In this document: piece by piece, positions 9,180 through 17,152 of the stretch | How the letters are laid out: each line of letters begins with the position of its first letter | Numbering within the stretch: the first letter of the stretch is position 1 | Assembly (NCBI GenBank): GCA_964531805.1 | Contig: CAZHGE010000003.1 | Coordinates: forward strand, 15,245-79,244 | DNA length: 64,000 bases | Direction: 5' to 3' | Origin: RGIG8767 sp964531805 | Lineage (GTDB): Bacteria; Bacillota; Clostridia; Lachnospirales; Lachnospiraceae | Made by a program: the position numbers and the translations under genes | The notes under the pieces: model-generated | Databases searched by the model: none | Told to the model about the DNA's origin: nothing | The model's input: the letters and a program-made list of their open reading frames with translations, nothing else

Positions 9180-9638
9180 TCACTCCTTACACTTCAATTC
9201 AAACTGCTTAAAACATTCGGTATATCCACACTCAATAAAACAATTTTCGGATGCAAAATTCCCCTGCTTCACCTGTCCAACAAGAACTCTTATAGACGGA
9301 TAGGTTTTACATATCTCTTCACGTGCGAGATTCAACATTAATTTTCCATAACCATGTCCACGCATATCCGGTGCAATGCTGTAATCTATCGTGGCCGTAT
9401 CATCTGCCAAGGAAAACCGTATCTGTCCTACGGGCACATCATCCTGCATCAGAATATACTGCACTTGACTATCATCCTGCATCAATTTTGTAAACCACCT
9501 TTGGTGCGCATCATAAGGTATGGGATTCGAGTGAAAAGCATTTTTTCTAACTACAGGGTCATTTGCCCATGAAAACAACAAATCCATATCCTCTTCTTTA
9601 ACCAATCTCAAATAGAATTTTGCGTCTGTCAAATCCAT
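9180..9638 (-). CDS. pseH: GNAT N-acetyltransferase, PseH-like
   Basis: This 152-residue single-domain GNAT protein has YLRLVKEEDMDLLFSWANDP at the N-terminus, typical of PseH and RimJ-like enzymes. The acetyl-CoA loop appears as PDMRGHGYGKLML (residues ~90-105) and NFASENCFIECGY lies near the end. In context it supplies the missing fourth-position N-acetylation of the UDP-4-amino intermediate between PseC and PseG. It is the first gene behind the promoter at 9721-9750. Function is well supported by position, though GNAT sequences alone do not fix the substrate. Confidence 0.82.
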   Translation of the reverse strand: MDLTDAKFYLRLVKEEDMDLLFSWANDPVVRKNAFHSNPIPYDAHQRWFTKLMQDDSQVQYILMQDDVPVGQIRFSLADDTATIDYSIAPDMRGHGYGKLMLNLAREEICKTYPSIRVLVGQVKQGNFASENCFIECGYTECFKQFELKCKE

Positions 9639-9720
9639 ATACCAGCATTATCCTCATATTTTCTATTAAAATCCATATTTACTCTTTTATTACGAAAGCA
9701 GTTACTTCTCTTAATAAATT

Positions 9721-9750
9721 ATTATAGCAAAACAACAAAAAGACTGTCCA
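9721..9750 (-). promoter_or_regulatory. Extended -10 promoter for the pseH-to-pseG unit
   Basis: On the minus strand TGCTATAAT (9729-9721) is a perfect extended -10 element, with TGGACA (9750-9745) 18 bases upstream. The -35 box overlaps the stem of the xre terminator. Transcription would begin near 9713, giving a 75-base leader before pseH. Confidence 0.65.
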
Positions 9751-9768
9751 CTTAAAATGAACAGTCTT
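9740..9768 (-). terminator. Intrinsic terminator of the xre gene
   Basis: AAGACTGT and ACAGTCTT arms (9761-9768 and 9740-9747) form a hairpin on the minus strand followed by TTTTTG. The 5' arm lies in the last codons of the xre gene, whose stop is at 9752. Confidence 0.65.
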
Positions 9769-9967
9769 CCATAAGTATTTCGTCACACTTGCACTCCAGT
9801 GCTTTTGCAATTTTTATCAATGAATCAACGGATAATCCTTTTATCCCCTTTTCCACTTCATATATAAATTTTGAAGATAATCCTGCCTTGATTGCCAATT
9901 GTTCTCTTGTAAGCTTTTGGGCATTACGGATTTCTTTAATTCTTTCTCCTATCTCCGCATGGGTCAT
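9752..9967 (-). CDS. Small Xre-family HTH transcriptional regulator
   Basis: This 71-residue protein is essentially one helix-turn-helix: IGERIKEIRNAQKLTREQLA, then AGLSSKFIYEVEKGIKGLSV and ALECKCDEIL. It has no sensor domain. AGAGG eight bases before the ATG supports the start. It is inserted between pseC and pseH, with its own terminator (9740-9768) and a 212-bp upstream gap, so it looks like a separately controlled regulator within the pse gene set. It probably controls the adjacent promoter at 9721-9750; this is inference. Confidence 0.88.
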   Translation of the reverse strand: MTHAEIGERIKEIRNAQKLTREQLAIKAGLSSKFIYEVEKGIKGLSVDSLIKIAKALECKCDEILMEDCSF

Positions 9968-10043
9968 TCCCTTTACCTCTGTTTTTCTTTGTAAAAAATC
10001 GAATTCTATTAAATTTAATCTTTTAATAGTCTACCTTATTTTC

Positions 10044-10070
10044 TATCGAAAAACATTGAAATTTGTCGAA
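10044..10070 (+). promoter_or_regulatory. Pair of Spo0A-box-like heptamers upstream of xre
   Basis: TATCGAA (10044-10050) and TGTCGAA (10064-10070) are in the same orientation with exactly 20 bp between starts, upstream of the xre gene. TGTCGAA equals the 0A-box core. On the opposite strand TCGACA (10069-10064) could serve as a weak -35 box for xre. This may be an operator; heptamers are common by chance. Confidence 0.3.
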
Positions 10071-10171
10071 TGTACCATTAGAAGAAGCGAATTCATTTTT
10101 CGTGCTGATATTTGGGATAATTTCCATAATTTAGCACAATTTTTCATCCATTCAGTTTATAAGAAAAATGA

Positions 10172-10192
10172 TTGTCACTTTACTTGTGATAA
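10172..10192 (-). terminator. Weak hairpin at the end of pseC
   Basis: TTATCAC and GTGACAA arms (one mismatch, seven-base loop) overlap the pseC stop and are followed on the minus strand by TCATTTTTC. This is a plausible but weak terminator before the xre promoter region. Confidence 0.35.
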
Positions 10193-11373
10193 TATGTTAT
10201 GATTTTCTCTACTGCTTTGATTACATCAGCACAGTCCTGATCGCTCATTCCATAATACAACGGAAGCGTAATCATTTCATCATATAATTTTTCCGCTTTT
10301 GGACATAATCCTTTTTCATAACCAAGACGTTTGTAATGCGGGAAATAATATACTGGAATATAGTGTACATTACAGCATACATTTTCTGCCGTCAGTGCAT
10401 CAAAAAATTCCCTGCGGTTAATCGTTAATTTCTCAAGATCCAGTCTTAAAATATATAAATGTCTTGTAGTGTCGGACTGTGGAATTTCTTCCTGTACTAC
10501 AATAGCATCATTCTTTTCAAAAGCATCATTGTAACGGGCAACAATTTCTTTTCTACGTTTACTAAACATAGGAAGTTTATCCAGCTGACTTAAAATCAGC
10601 CCAGCCTGAATATCCGTCATTCGATAATTATATCCCAAGTCCACCTGCTCATAGTACCATGGACCATCTATTTCATTCTCTAATAATTCTGGCACTCTCG
10701 TAATACCATGAGAACGAGCCAATAATAATTTCTGATAATAGTCCTCGCTATTTGTAAGCACAGCACCACCTTCTCCTCCGGTAATGGTTTTTACCGGGTG
10801 AAAACTAAAAGTGGTCATATCTGCAATGGAGCCTACTCCCTTTCCATTGTATTTTGTACCAATCGAATGTGCTCCGTCCTCTATCAATACAATATTATTT
10901 TTGCGACAGATATCTAACAAACGGTCTAATTCAACCGCCTGACCAGTATAATCCACTGCTACCACCGCTTTGGTCGCCGGTGTAATATGTTCTTCCACAG
11001 AATCAGGGTCGATATTATATGTTTTTTCATTAATATCTGCAAAAACAGGTTTTGCCCCACAATAAAGCGCACAGTTGGCACTTGCCGCAAAAGTAATTGG
11101 TGTGGTAATAAGTTCGTCCCCTTCTCCAATTCCTGCTGCCATTGCTGCCATATGAAGCGCAACAGTACCATTACTACAGACTACTGCATATTTCGCCCCT
11201 GTAATCTCACATAATTTATTTTCCAATTCAGTAATCTTAGGGCCACACGTCAAATAATCACTTTTTAATACCTCTAAAACAGCATCATAATCTGCCTGAT
11301 CTAGATACTGGTGTCCATAAAAAATCTTGGTATCTCTTACTGGTCTACCACCACAAATTGCCGGTTTTTCCAT
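10180..11373 (-). CDS. pseC: UDP-4-amino-4,6-dideoxy-N-acetyl-altrosamine aminotransferase PseC
   Basis: This 397-residue PLP enzyme of the DegT/DnrJ/EryC1 family transfers an amino group to C4 of the keto sugar made by PseB. Motifs are TCGPKITELENKL, SNGTVALHMA, the PLP-phosphate region LIEDGAHSIG near residue 165 and the catalytic Lys in FHPVKTITGGEGG near residue 195. Full length for the family. Its ribosome site AGGGGG (11384-11379) begins only a few bases after the T tract of a strong terminator that separates it from pseB, so expression seems to need read-through. Confidence 0.94.
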   Translation of the reverse strand: MEKPAICGGRPVRDTKIFYGHQYLDQADYDAVLEVLKSDYLTCGPKITELENKLCEITGAKYAVVCSNGTVALHMAAMAAGIGEGDELITTPITFAASANCALYCGAKPVFADINEKTYNIDPDSVEEHITPATKAVVAVDYTGQAVELDRLLDICRKNNIVLIEDGAHSIGTKYNGKGVGSIADMTTFSFHPVKTITGGEGGAVLTNSEDYYQKLLLARSHGITRVPELLENEIDGPWYYEQVDLGYNYRMTDIQAGLILSQLDKLPMFSKRRKEIVARYNDAFEKNDAIVVQEEIPQSDTTRHLYILRLDLEKLTINRREFFDALTAENVCCNVHYIPVYYFPHYKRLGYEKGLCPKAEKLYDEMITLPLYYGMSDQDCADVIKAVEKIITYYHK

Positions 11374-11387
11374 ACTTGCCCCCTATC

Positions 11388-11421
11388 AAAAAAGGGACAT
11401 GGGGCAATCCCCATGTCCCTT
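11388..11421 (-). terminator. Strong intrinsic terminator between pseB and pseC
   Basis: A 13-bp perfect stem (11409-11421 with 11392-11404, AAGGGACATGGGG type, four-base loop) starts six bases after the pseB stop and runs into six T residues on the minus strand. The pseC ribosome site begins at 11384, so there is no room for a separate promoter. It acts either as an attenuator or as a processing/stability stem. Confidence 0.85.
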
Positions 11422-11426
11422 CTATC

Positions 11427-12431
11427 TTACTCTAAATGAACCGTCTTTAATAATTCCTGAATCTCTTCTACGGATAACCATTCCGTATTGTTATCCGAAC
11501 TATAAGAGAATCCATATTCTACTTTCTTACCTCTTGGATCCGGCTTCTGTCTGTCATTCCATACCATTTGCGGATAAACAATAAAATGTTTATCAAACTC
11601 ATATGTGGTCATAGAATCTTCTACAGTTACCATAATCTCATGGAGTTTTTCACCCTCACGGATGCCCACCTCCGGCATCTTACATCCCGGCATCATAGCC
11701 TGCGCAAGATCTGTAATCTTAAAGGACGGAATCTTACTAATGAAAGTCTCACCGCCATTTGCTTCTTCTAAAGCTTTGATTACCAGTTTAACACCTTCTG
11801 TCAAACTAATCCAGAAACGGGTCATACGATAATCCGTAATTGGTAATTCATTACCACCGTTTTTGATAATATTATGGAAAAATGGAATAACGGAGCCACG
11901 GCTGCCTGCTACGTTACCATAACGAACGATGGAAAAATTCACATCCTTGCTTCCCGCATAAGCATTGGCTGCAATGAAAAGTTTGTCCGAAACTAACTTT
12001 GTTCCGCCGTATAAGTTAACAGGGTTAACCGCTTTGTCAGTAGATAACGCAACCACTTTTTTTACATTACAGTCAAGAGCTGCTTCAATAATATTCATAG
12101 CTCCATTGATATTCGTCTTAATTGCCTCATTTGGATTGTATTCACACGCAGGAACCTGTTTCATAGCAGCTGCATGAATAATGTAATCTACACCATAGCA
12201 GGCACGTTTGAAACGATCCAAATCCCTAACATCTCCAATAAAGAAACGGAGTTTCTTCTCATAGCCCTTCTGATAACTTCTAAACTCATTTTCCATCATC
12301 CACTGCTTAAATTCATCACGTGAATAAATGATAATTTTCTTCACATCGTAATGTTCTAAAACATATTTTGTAAAACATTTACCAAAAGAACCTGTTCCTC
12401 CAGTAATCAGTATCGTCTTATTCGTTAACAT
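11427..12431 (-). CDS. pseB: UDP-GlcNAc 4,6-dehydratase (inverting) PseB
   Basis: This 334-residue short-chain dehydrogenase is the first pseudaminate step, converting UDP-GlcNAc to the 4-keto-6-deoxy-L-arabino-hexulose. The Rossmann motif ILITGGTGSFGK is at the N-terminus. STDKAVNPVNLYGGTK carries the Asp-Lys pair and the Tyr/Lys pair that define the FlaA1/PseB active site. The start is the ATG at 12431 with GGAGG five bases before it; the upstream in-frame start at 12500 would add 23 residues that do not resemble the family. It is driven by the promoter at 12512-12540. Confidence 0.95.
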   Translation of the reverse strand: MLTNKTILITGGTGSFGKCFTKYVLEHYDVKKIIIYSRDEFKQWMMENEFRSYQKGYEKKLRFFIGDVRDLDRFKRACYGVDYIIHAAAMKQVPACEYNPNEAIKTNINGAMNIIEAALDCNVKKVVALSTDKAVNPVNLYGGTKLVSDKLFIAANAYAGSKDVNFSIVRYGNVAGSRGSVIPFFHNIIKNGGNELPITDYRMTRFWISLTEGVKLVIKALEEANGGETFISKIPSFKITDLAQAMMPGCKMPEVGIREGEKLHEIMVTVEDSMTTYEFDKHFIVYPQMVWNDRQKPDPRGKKVEYGFSYSSDNNTEWLSVEEIQELLKTVHLE

Positions 12432-12511
12432 TTCAACCTCCAAAATCCTTATAACTGCACCTTTAGTGCAATATCTGTTCCAATCTACTGTCCTACTCAA
12501 AACGCAAGTTG

Positions 12512-12540
12512 ATTATAGCACACTCCTTATTATCTTGCAA
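12512..12540 (-). promoter_or_regulatory. Sigma-A promoter of pseB
   Basis: On the minus strand TTGCAA (12540-12535) and TGCTATAAT (-10 TATAAT at 12517-12512) are separated by 17 bases. The -35 box lies in the last codons of the upstream GT2 gene. The ~75-base leader contains a small TGCAC...GTGCA hairpin at 12452-12466. Confidence 0.75.
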
Positions 12541-13525
12541 TTTGTTTAAAAAATGCATGCACCTGCCTTACCTTCCTTGGTGCCATCGCCAGCAAAAGCA
12601 AATAAATCTTATTCTTTGTAGTCAGGTAAGAGTTGCCCAGCATACTTCCCACATTTCTGCGAAGATAAGAAACAATCTCTTTATAAACAGTATTCTCCTT
12701 TTTCATCTGTGCAATGGGAATATGCAAAAGATAGTCCAACCGCTGGAAGCATCCAAAACGGAACGCCACAGATATTAATTCCGGATACTGGTCCTTTACC
12801 AGATTCATAACCACATCCGCATTTTCTACATTATCTGAAAACACTCTGGAAAAATCATTTTTATCTTTTTTACGACTGTTACTTCCAATGCGATAAAATA
12901 CATGATAACACTGCTTTGGAAAAATCACCAATTTATCAATTTTATGAAGCATATGGGTTAAAAGATAAAAATCTTCGTTCAATTTCCCTTCCGGGAATGC
13001 CAGTCCATCAAATAAAGTCTTCTTTGTTAACCGGGTGCAAAAAGAAGCATCCCCTCTATGCATCAAGAGTTCATTCATCATTTCCTGCGGGGTAATCATC
13101 CATTCTTCCTTTGGTGGTATACACACATCCGGCATACGGCTGCCCTCTTCGTCAACCTCATCCCGGGAAATCTGAACCATCTCAAGTCCATATCTTACAA
13201 TACCATCTGCTAATAGTTCATACATGTCTGGCTCAATATAATCATCACTGTCAATAAATCCCAAATATTCACCCTTGGCTTCCCGGATTCCAAGATTCCT
13301 CGCAGATGATGACCCGCCGTTTTTCTTATGAAACACCCTGATTCTTGTGTCCTCTTTCGCCAGTTTTTCGCAAAGTTCCCCACTCCCATCCGTGGACCCA
13401 TCATCCACCAGAAGGATTTCGAGATTTTGATACGTCTGATTCATGATAGACCTGACGCAGCGGTCTAGATATTCTTTTATGTTATACACCGGCACAATAA
13501 CCGATATCAAAAAACTATCACTCAT
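12530..13525 (-). CDS. Glycosyltransferase family 2
   Basis: This is a 331-residue GT2 enzyme. SVIVPVYN opens the GT-A domain, VDDGSTDGS is near residue 42 and GFIDSDDY near residue 90; NGGSSSARNLGIREAKG lies between. The C-terminal half is helical and basic. AAGAGG before the ATG supports the start. It lies between repeat copy A (upstream) and pseB. Its role in building the repeat unit is generic; the donor is not deducible. Confidence 0.92.
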   Translation of the reverse strand: MSDSFLISVIVPVYNIKEYLDRCVRSIMNQTYQNLEILLVDDGSTDGSGELCEKLAKEDTRIRVFHKKNGGSSSARNLGIREAKGEYLGFIDSDDYIEPDMYELLADGIVRYGLEMVQISRDEVDEEGSRMPDVCIPPKEEWMITPQEMMNELLMHRGDASFCTRLTKKTLFDGLAFPEGKLNEDFYLLTHMLHKIDKLVIFPKQCYHVFYRIGSNSRKKDKNDFSRVFSDNVENADVVMNLVKDQYPELISVAFRFGCFQRLDYLLHIPIAQMKKENTVYKEIVSYLRRNVGSMLGNSYLTTKNKIYLLLLAMAPRKVRQVHAFFKQIAR

Positions 13526-13540
13526 ACGTTTTCCTCTTAA

Positions 13541-13710
13541 TTACGAATATCTAATTGGTGTACAAATTGAGTACATCCATGCGCAGGTGCTTTGAAGCCG
13601 TCGGTACTTAGGCTGCGTTTTTTGCAGCCTTATGTACCGCTACGAGCTGAAAGCAGCGAGAGCGTGCCTGCATTGGAGTACTCAATTTGTACACCATTAG
13701 GACTTCGTAA
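13541..13710 (-). repeat. Palindromic intergenic element, copy A
   Basis: This 170-bp element has an outer stem of about 30 bp (13541-13574 with 13678-13710; shared block GGTGTACAAATTGAGTAC). The shared core GCACGCTC is at 13667-13660, GGTAC at 13638-13634 and AAGTACCG at 13609-13602 on the minus strand. Its apical stem is GGCTGC/GCAGCC. The right arm supplies the last codons and stop of the GT4 gene ending at 13697. See copies B, C and D. Confidence 0.88.
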
Positions 13711-14875
13711 TAACCCGATACATCCTCCGGGGTGAAATCACTGGTGCCACACTGAGCGGTCCGCTTGCAGGCGGATCCATTACACCCTTCTGCCAGTTTT
13801 CATAAAACCGCAGAATCTGAGCAGCCGCATTTTCCGCATTCCACTCTGTTACTATGGCTTGATAAGCAGCCTTTCCATACTGTGTAATCAGTTCTTTATT
13901 TTCAAACAAGGATAACACACAAGAAAGAAAATCTTCATATTTCCCTTCTTTGTAAATTAAACCATTCTTTTTATGCTGTACCAAAAACGGCGCTGCTCCC
14001 ACTTCGGAATTGACAACCTCCGCACAGCCGCTGTTCATAGCTTCATTTACAACCGCACCCCAGCCCTCTAAATGATTGCTGGTAAACAAATGGATATGAC
14101 TCTGTTCCATAATCTCGCGCACTTTTGCCGGTGACTGAAAACCATACATCGTAATTTCCTCTGTCAGTCCCCACTGTTCTCTCTGTTTTAGCAATTCCTC
14201 TTCCAACTCACCGCTTCCTACAAAATGGATGTGGAATAAATATCCTCTTTCTTTTAGATCCTTTGCCAGCTTTGTCACAAACTCTGGATGTTTAAGCGGC
14301 ATAAAACGTCCTGCCCATACGATTTGTACGGTATCCAGAGACGGCTTATTTTCAAACAAACTATTTCCTTCAAAAACTTTCGTTTCCGGAAAATAACCAA
14401 AGCGGTACATCTTATTTGGATATGCACGTACAATATGAAAATCTGACGGCACATAAGCACCATAACAGAGAAGATACACATTCCCATTACGGTATCTTGT
14501 ATGCTCTCTATACTTCCGTAGAAGCCCTCTTGGCGAAACAGCTTTATACTGCCCTTCTCTGTATAATCGTTCACTCATGCGGATTGTAAATTTCCCTGCA
14601 TCCAAACGAGGCTTAATCAATTCTTCCCTTTCCTGCCAGCCAACCAATAGAATATCACTGTCCATAATCAACTGTTTACAGGCTTCTTCCTCTTCGTAAA
14701 CCAGTTTTACATAGGAAAGTGATTTCGGATCCAGTCCCCATCCCATCTTCACACGTTCTTCTTCCATGGGTTCTGTCTGAATAAAATAATATTCAACCCC
14801 TTCCGTATTACAAAAAGCATTGGAAAAAGGAATCTGATGATGATTGATGTAATTGCTGATCATCGTAACTTTCAT
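13697..14875 (-). CDS. Glycosyltransferase family 4 (GT-B)
   Basis: This 392-residue GT-B enzyme has a C-terminal donor domain with IVWAGRFMPLKHPEF, FVGSGELEEEL, MYGFQSPAKV and SNHLEGWGAVVNEAMNSGCAEV, the E-x7-E region of GT4. The N-terminal domain starts ISNYINHHQIPFSNAF. The last codons and stop lie inside the outer arm of repeat copy A, so the natural C-terminus may have been altered by the element. The extreme C-terminal segment is Pro/Ser-rich and does not look like core fold. The donor is unknown. Confidence 0.9.
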   Translation of the reverse strand: MKVTMISNYINHHQIPFSNAFCNTEGVEYYFIQTEPMEEERVKMGWGLDPKSLSYVKLVYEEEEACKQLIMDSDILLVGWQEREELIKPRLDAGKFTIRMSERLYREGQYKAVSPRGLLRKYREHTRYRNGNVYLLCYGAYVPSDFHIVRAYPNKMYRFGYFPETKVFEGNSLFENKPSLDTVQIVWAGRFMPLKHPEFVTKLAKDLKERGYLFHIHFVGSGELEEELLKQREQWGLTEEITMYGFQSPAKVREIMEQSHIHLFTSNHLEGWGAVVNEAMNSGCAEVVNSEVGAAPFLVQHKKNGLIYKEGKYEDFLSCVLSLFENKELITQYGKAAYQAIVTEWNAENAAAQILRFYENWQKGVMDPPASGPLSVAPVISPRRMYRVITKS

Positions 14876-14939
14876 AGATAAACATTCCCTCTAAAAATGT
14901 AACTTAAATTGTAAGTTTATAAATAATATATTTTTACTC

Positions 14940-16244
14940 TTACTTTTCTGCCCGTTTTTCGATTTCACGGTAAATCTCTTTTAACCGGTTAAAATTTGTT
15001 TCCGGATTATGTGCCGCTCTCGCTCGTAAAACCGCCGCTTTTGCCAAACGTCCTGACATTGGCAGCACACTTTCATCCTTCCACAATTCGATTATAGTAC
15101 GTGCTAATTCTTCCACGTCGTTACCCGTATAAAGCAAACCTTCCTTACGATCCGTAATCATGGACGGAATTCCTCCCACTCTGGCTGCCACTACCGGTGT
15201 TCCTAACAACATTGCTTCCGCCACTGAGTTTGGCGAATTTTCCAATACAGAAGGACAAATAAATGTATGGCATTTCAAATACTGCTCTTTCATCTGCTCA
15301 GCAGATAATCTGCCTAAAAATACGATTTTATCCTCTAACGCATATTCCCTTATCAATTTTTCCAGATATTTTGCATATGCCGATATTTTCAATCGGTTAA
15401 TAATACCGTTTCCACGCAGAATGTTATTTCCTGATACCATAACCCTTGTATCCGGAAACTCTTTCAAAATAGCAGGCAATGCCTGTAACAGATAATGAAA
15501 TCCCTTAATCGGATAATCTGCCTGGCTGACAAATATCTGATGCTTATTGCACTTATCCAAACTCCATGCTCCCTCATAAAAGCATGGACGCATAGTCTCA
15601 TTCATCGGATAATAAACCGCATCCGGGTTTACACTCTCCATGAAAGCTTTATCAAACTCCGTTCTTCCTGTAATATTTCCGGCAATGCGTGTTGTTTTGA
15701 TTTCCATTTCACCACGCTTGGTATATTTTTCTTTCTGCTGTAAAATACTATCCTTTTTTACAATGTCACGGAAGGTCCGGCTCTCATACACTTCCTTGGG
15801 AAGATCAGCAAGATACTGCTCTGCATACCAGGAAATCACGCCTTGAATTCCCACTAACAGCCTATCAGGATGCGGATACACCCTTGCCATCGAAAGTGCG
15901 TGTGGATATTCCGTTCCAAATACATGCACTACATCCGGCTTAAACTGATCAATAATCTCTTCCATACGACGTTCTAAATCTGGCTGATATTGTTCCAGTC
16001 TGCCCATATCCTCATAGAATCCATAACATTCCACCGGCATATTGTTAAAAACATACACATCATGAAAATGTGCCAGATTCTCATTTGCCGGAAACGCAAT
16101 TCCCAGCGTAATTCCACTCTCTTTTCCTTCTGCGATTAGACGGGTTAAGATCCCCGTAATCCATCCTTCTTTTACATTGCTTTCCAAATGCAGTTTTTCT
16201 GCCACCATAGGAAGCATAATATTACACAACCATAAAACTCTCAT
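14940..16244 (-). CDS. Glycosyltransferase family 4 (GT-B)
   Basis: This 434-residue GT4 enzyme has VSQADYPIKGFHYLLQALP (the KG donor region), VMVSGNNI, VFLGRLSAEQM and CPSVLENSPNSVAEAMLLGTPVVAARVGGI, a complete E-x7-E motif. The N-terminus MRVLWLCNIMLP is typical of the fold. I chose the ATG at 16244 because an AGAAAGG ribosome site sits six bases before it; the longer in-frame start at 16274 would add ten unrelated residues. It is separated from the next GT4 gene by 64 AT-rich bases with only a small hairpin. Confidence 0.91.
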   Translation of the reverse strand: MRVLWLCNIMLPMVAEKLHLESNVKEGWITGILTRLIAEGKESGITLGIAFPANENLAHFHDVYVFNNMPVECYGFYEDMGRLEQYQPDLERRMEEIIDQFKPDVVHVFGTEYPHALSMARVYPHPDRLLVGIQGVISWYAEQYLADLPKEVYESRTFRDIVKKDSILQQKEKYTKRGEMEIKTTRIAGNITGRTEFDKAFMESVNPDAVYYPMNETMRPCFYEGAWSLDKCNKHQIFVSQADYPIKGFHYLLQALPAILKEFPDTRVMVSGNNILRGNGIINRLKISAYAKYLEKLIREYALEDKIVFLGRLSAEQMKEQYLKCHTFICPSVLENSPNSVAEAMLLGTPVVAARVGGIPSMITDRKEGLLYTGNDVEELARTIIELWKDESVLPMSGRLAKAAVLRARAAHNPETNFNRLKEIYREIEKRAEK

Positions 16245-16300
16245 AACAAACCTTTCTCCATTGCCAACTGCCAATGAACTTTCATCGGTTATTACATTAC

Positions 16301-17152
16301 TTATCTTCTGCCGTAAATCATAGATTTCACCGCGTTATACACTTTGGACAGTCTTGGACTTTCTGCTATTTTCCCCCTCAGTCCGGATAATGTCATAATC
16401 ATAATCAAACGATACTTAACTGCTTTTTTTCCCAAATATTTTGACGTTATTTCCTTATGCTGCGCAGCTGACTTTTTTCGATTTTCCTTTGTTTCCGAAT
16501 AACCGCCGCCTTCGTATACACATACCGTAACCGGCATAGAATAAGCACGAGCTCTTTCCTCATAAATACAAAATAAAAAATGTTCATAATCCGCACGAAC
16601 CGTATACTCAGGCAGATATGCCCGTTTTACAAACAAACGTCTGTCATAAAAACACACCTGATGACAAGGCACATTCCGGTAACAGGTAAAATCATTGATC
16701 TGCGGTGCAGAAGTCACAATACTGTTTTGCAGCAGATTGAATTGATTTCCATAAAAAATGGCTGGTGTCTGAAATTCATGATCGGTGCTGGCAACACCAG
16801 CTGTTTTTTTCTGTTCTTCTATATAATCCGCAGTTTTTTGCAAGACTTCTTTATCAAAAAAGAGATCTCCGCAATTTAAAAACTGTACATATTTTCCATT
16901 CACATAGGACACTGCCTGATTCATTCCATCGTAAATACTTTTATCCGGCTGTGTGATCAAACGAATCTGTGGATACTTTTCCAAGATACCTTCCTCTGTT
17001 AAAAAATTCAGAGAACCATCCTTCGAACCGCCATCCTTTATGATGACCTCATAATCTGAAAATGTTTGATCCAGAATACTGCTAAGCGTTTGTTTCAAAC
17101 GTTCTCCCGGATTCAGGGAAACAACAATAATACTAAAGAACTTCATTTGCAT
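16301..17152 (-). CDS. Glycosyltransferase family 2 (WcaA-like)
   Basis: This 283-residue GT2 protein has FSIIVVSLNPGERLKQTL, VIIKDGGSKDGS (the variant DGGSxDGS seen in colanic-acid-type transferases) and FLNCGDLFF at the DXD position. It overlaps the upstream EpsG-like gene by 20 bases, which suggests translational coupling; a second ATG two codons in is equally possible. It likely adds a residue to the growing repeat unit. Confidence 0.88.
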   Translation of the reverse strand: MQMKFFSIIVVSLNPGERLKQTLSSILDQTFSDYEVIIKDGGSKDGSLNFLTEEGILEKYPQIRLITQPDKSIYDGMNQAVSYVNGKYVQFLNCGDLFFDKEVLQKTADYIEEQKKTAGVASTDHEFQTPAIFYGNQFNLLQNSIVTSAPQINDFTCYRNVPCHQVCFYDRRLFVKRAYLPEYTVRADYEHFLFCIYEERARAYSMPVTVCVYEGGGYSETKENRKKSAAQHKEITSKYLGKKAVKYRLIMIMTLSGLRGKIAESPRLSKVYNAVKSMIYGRR

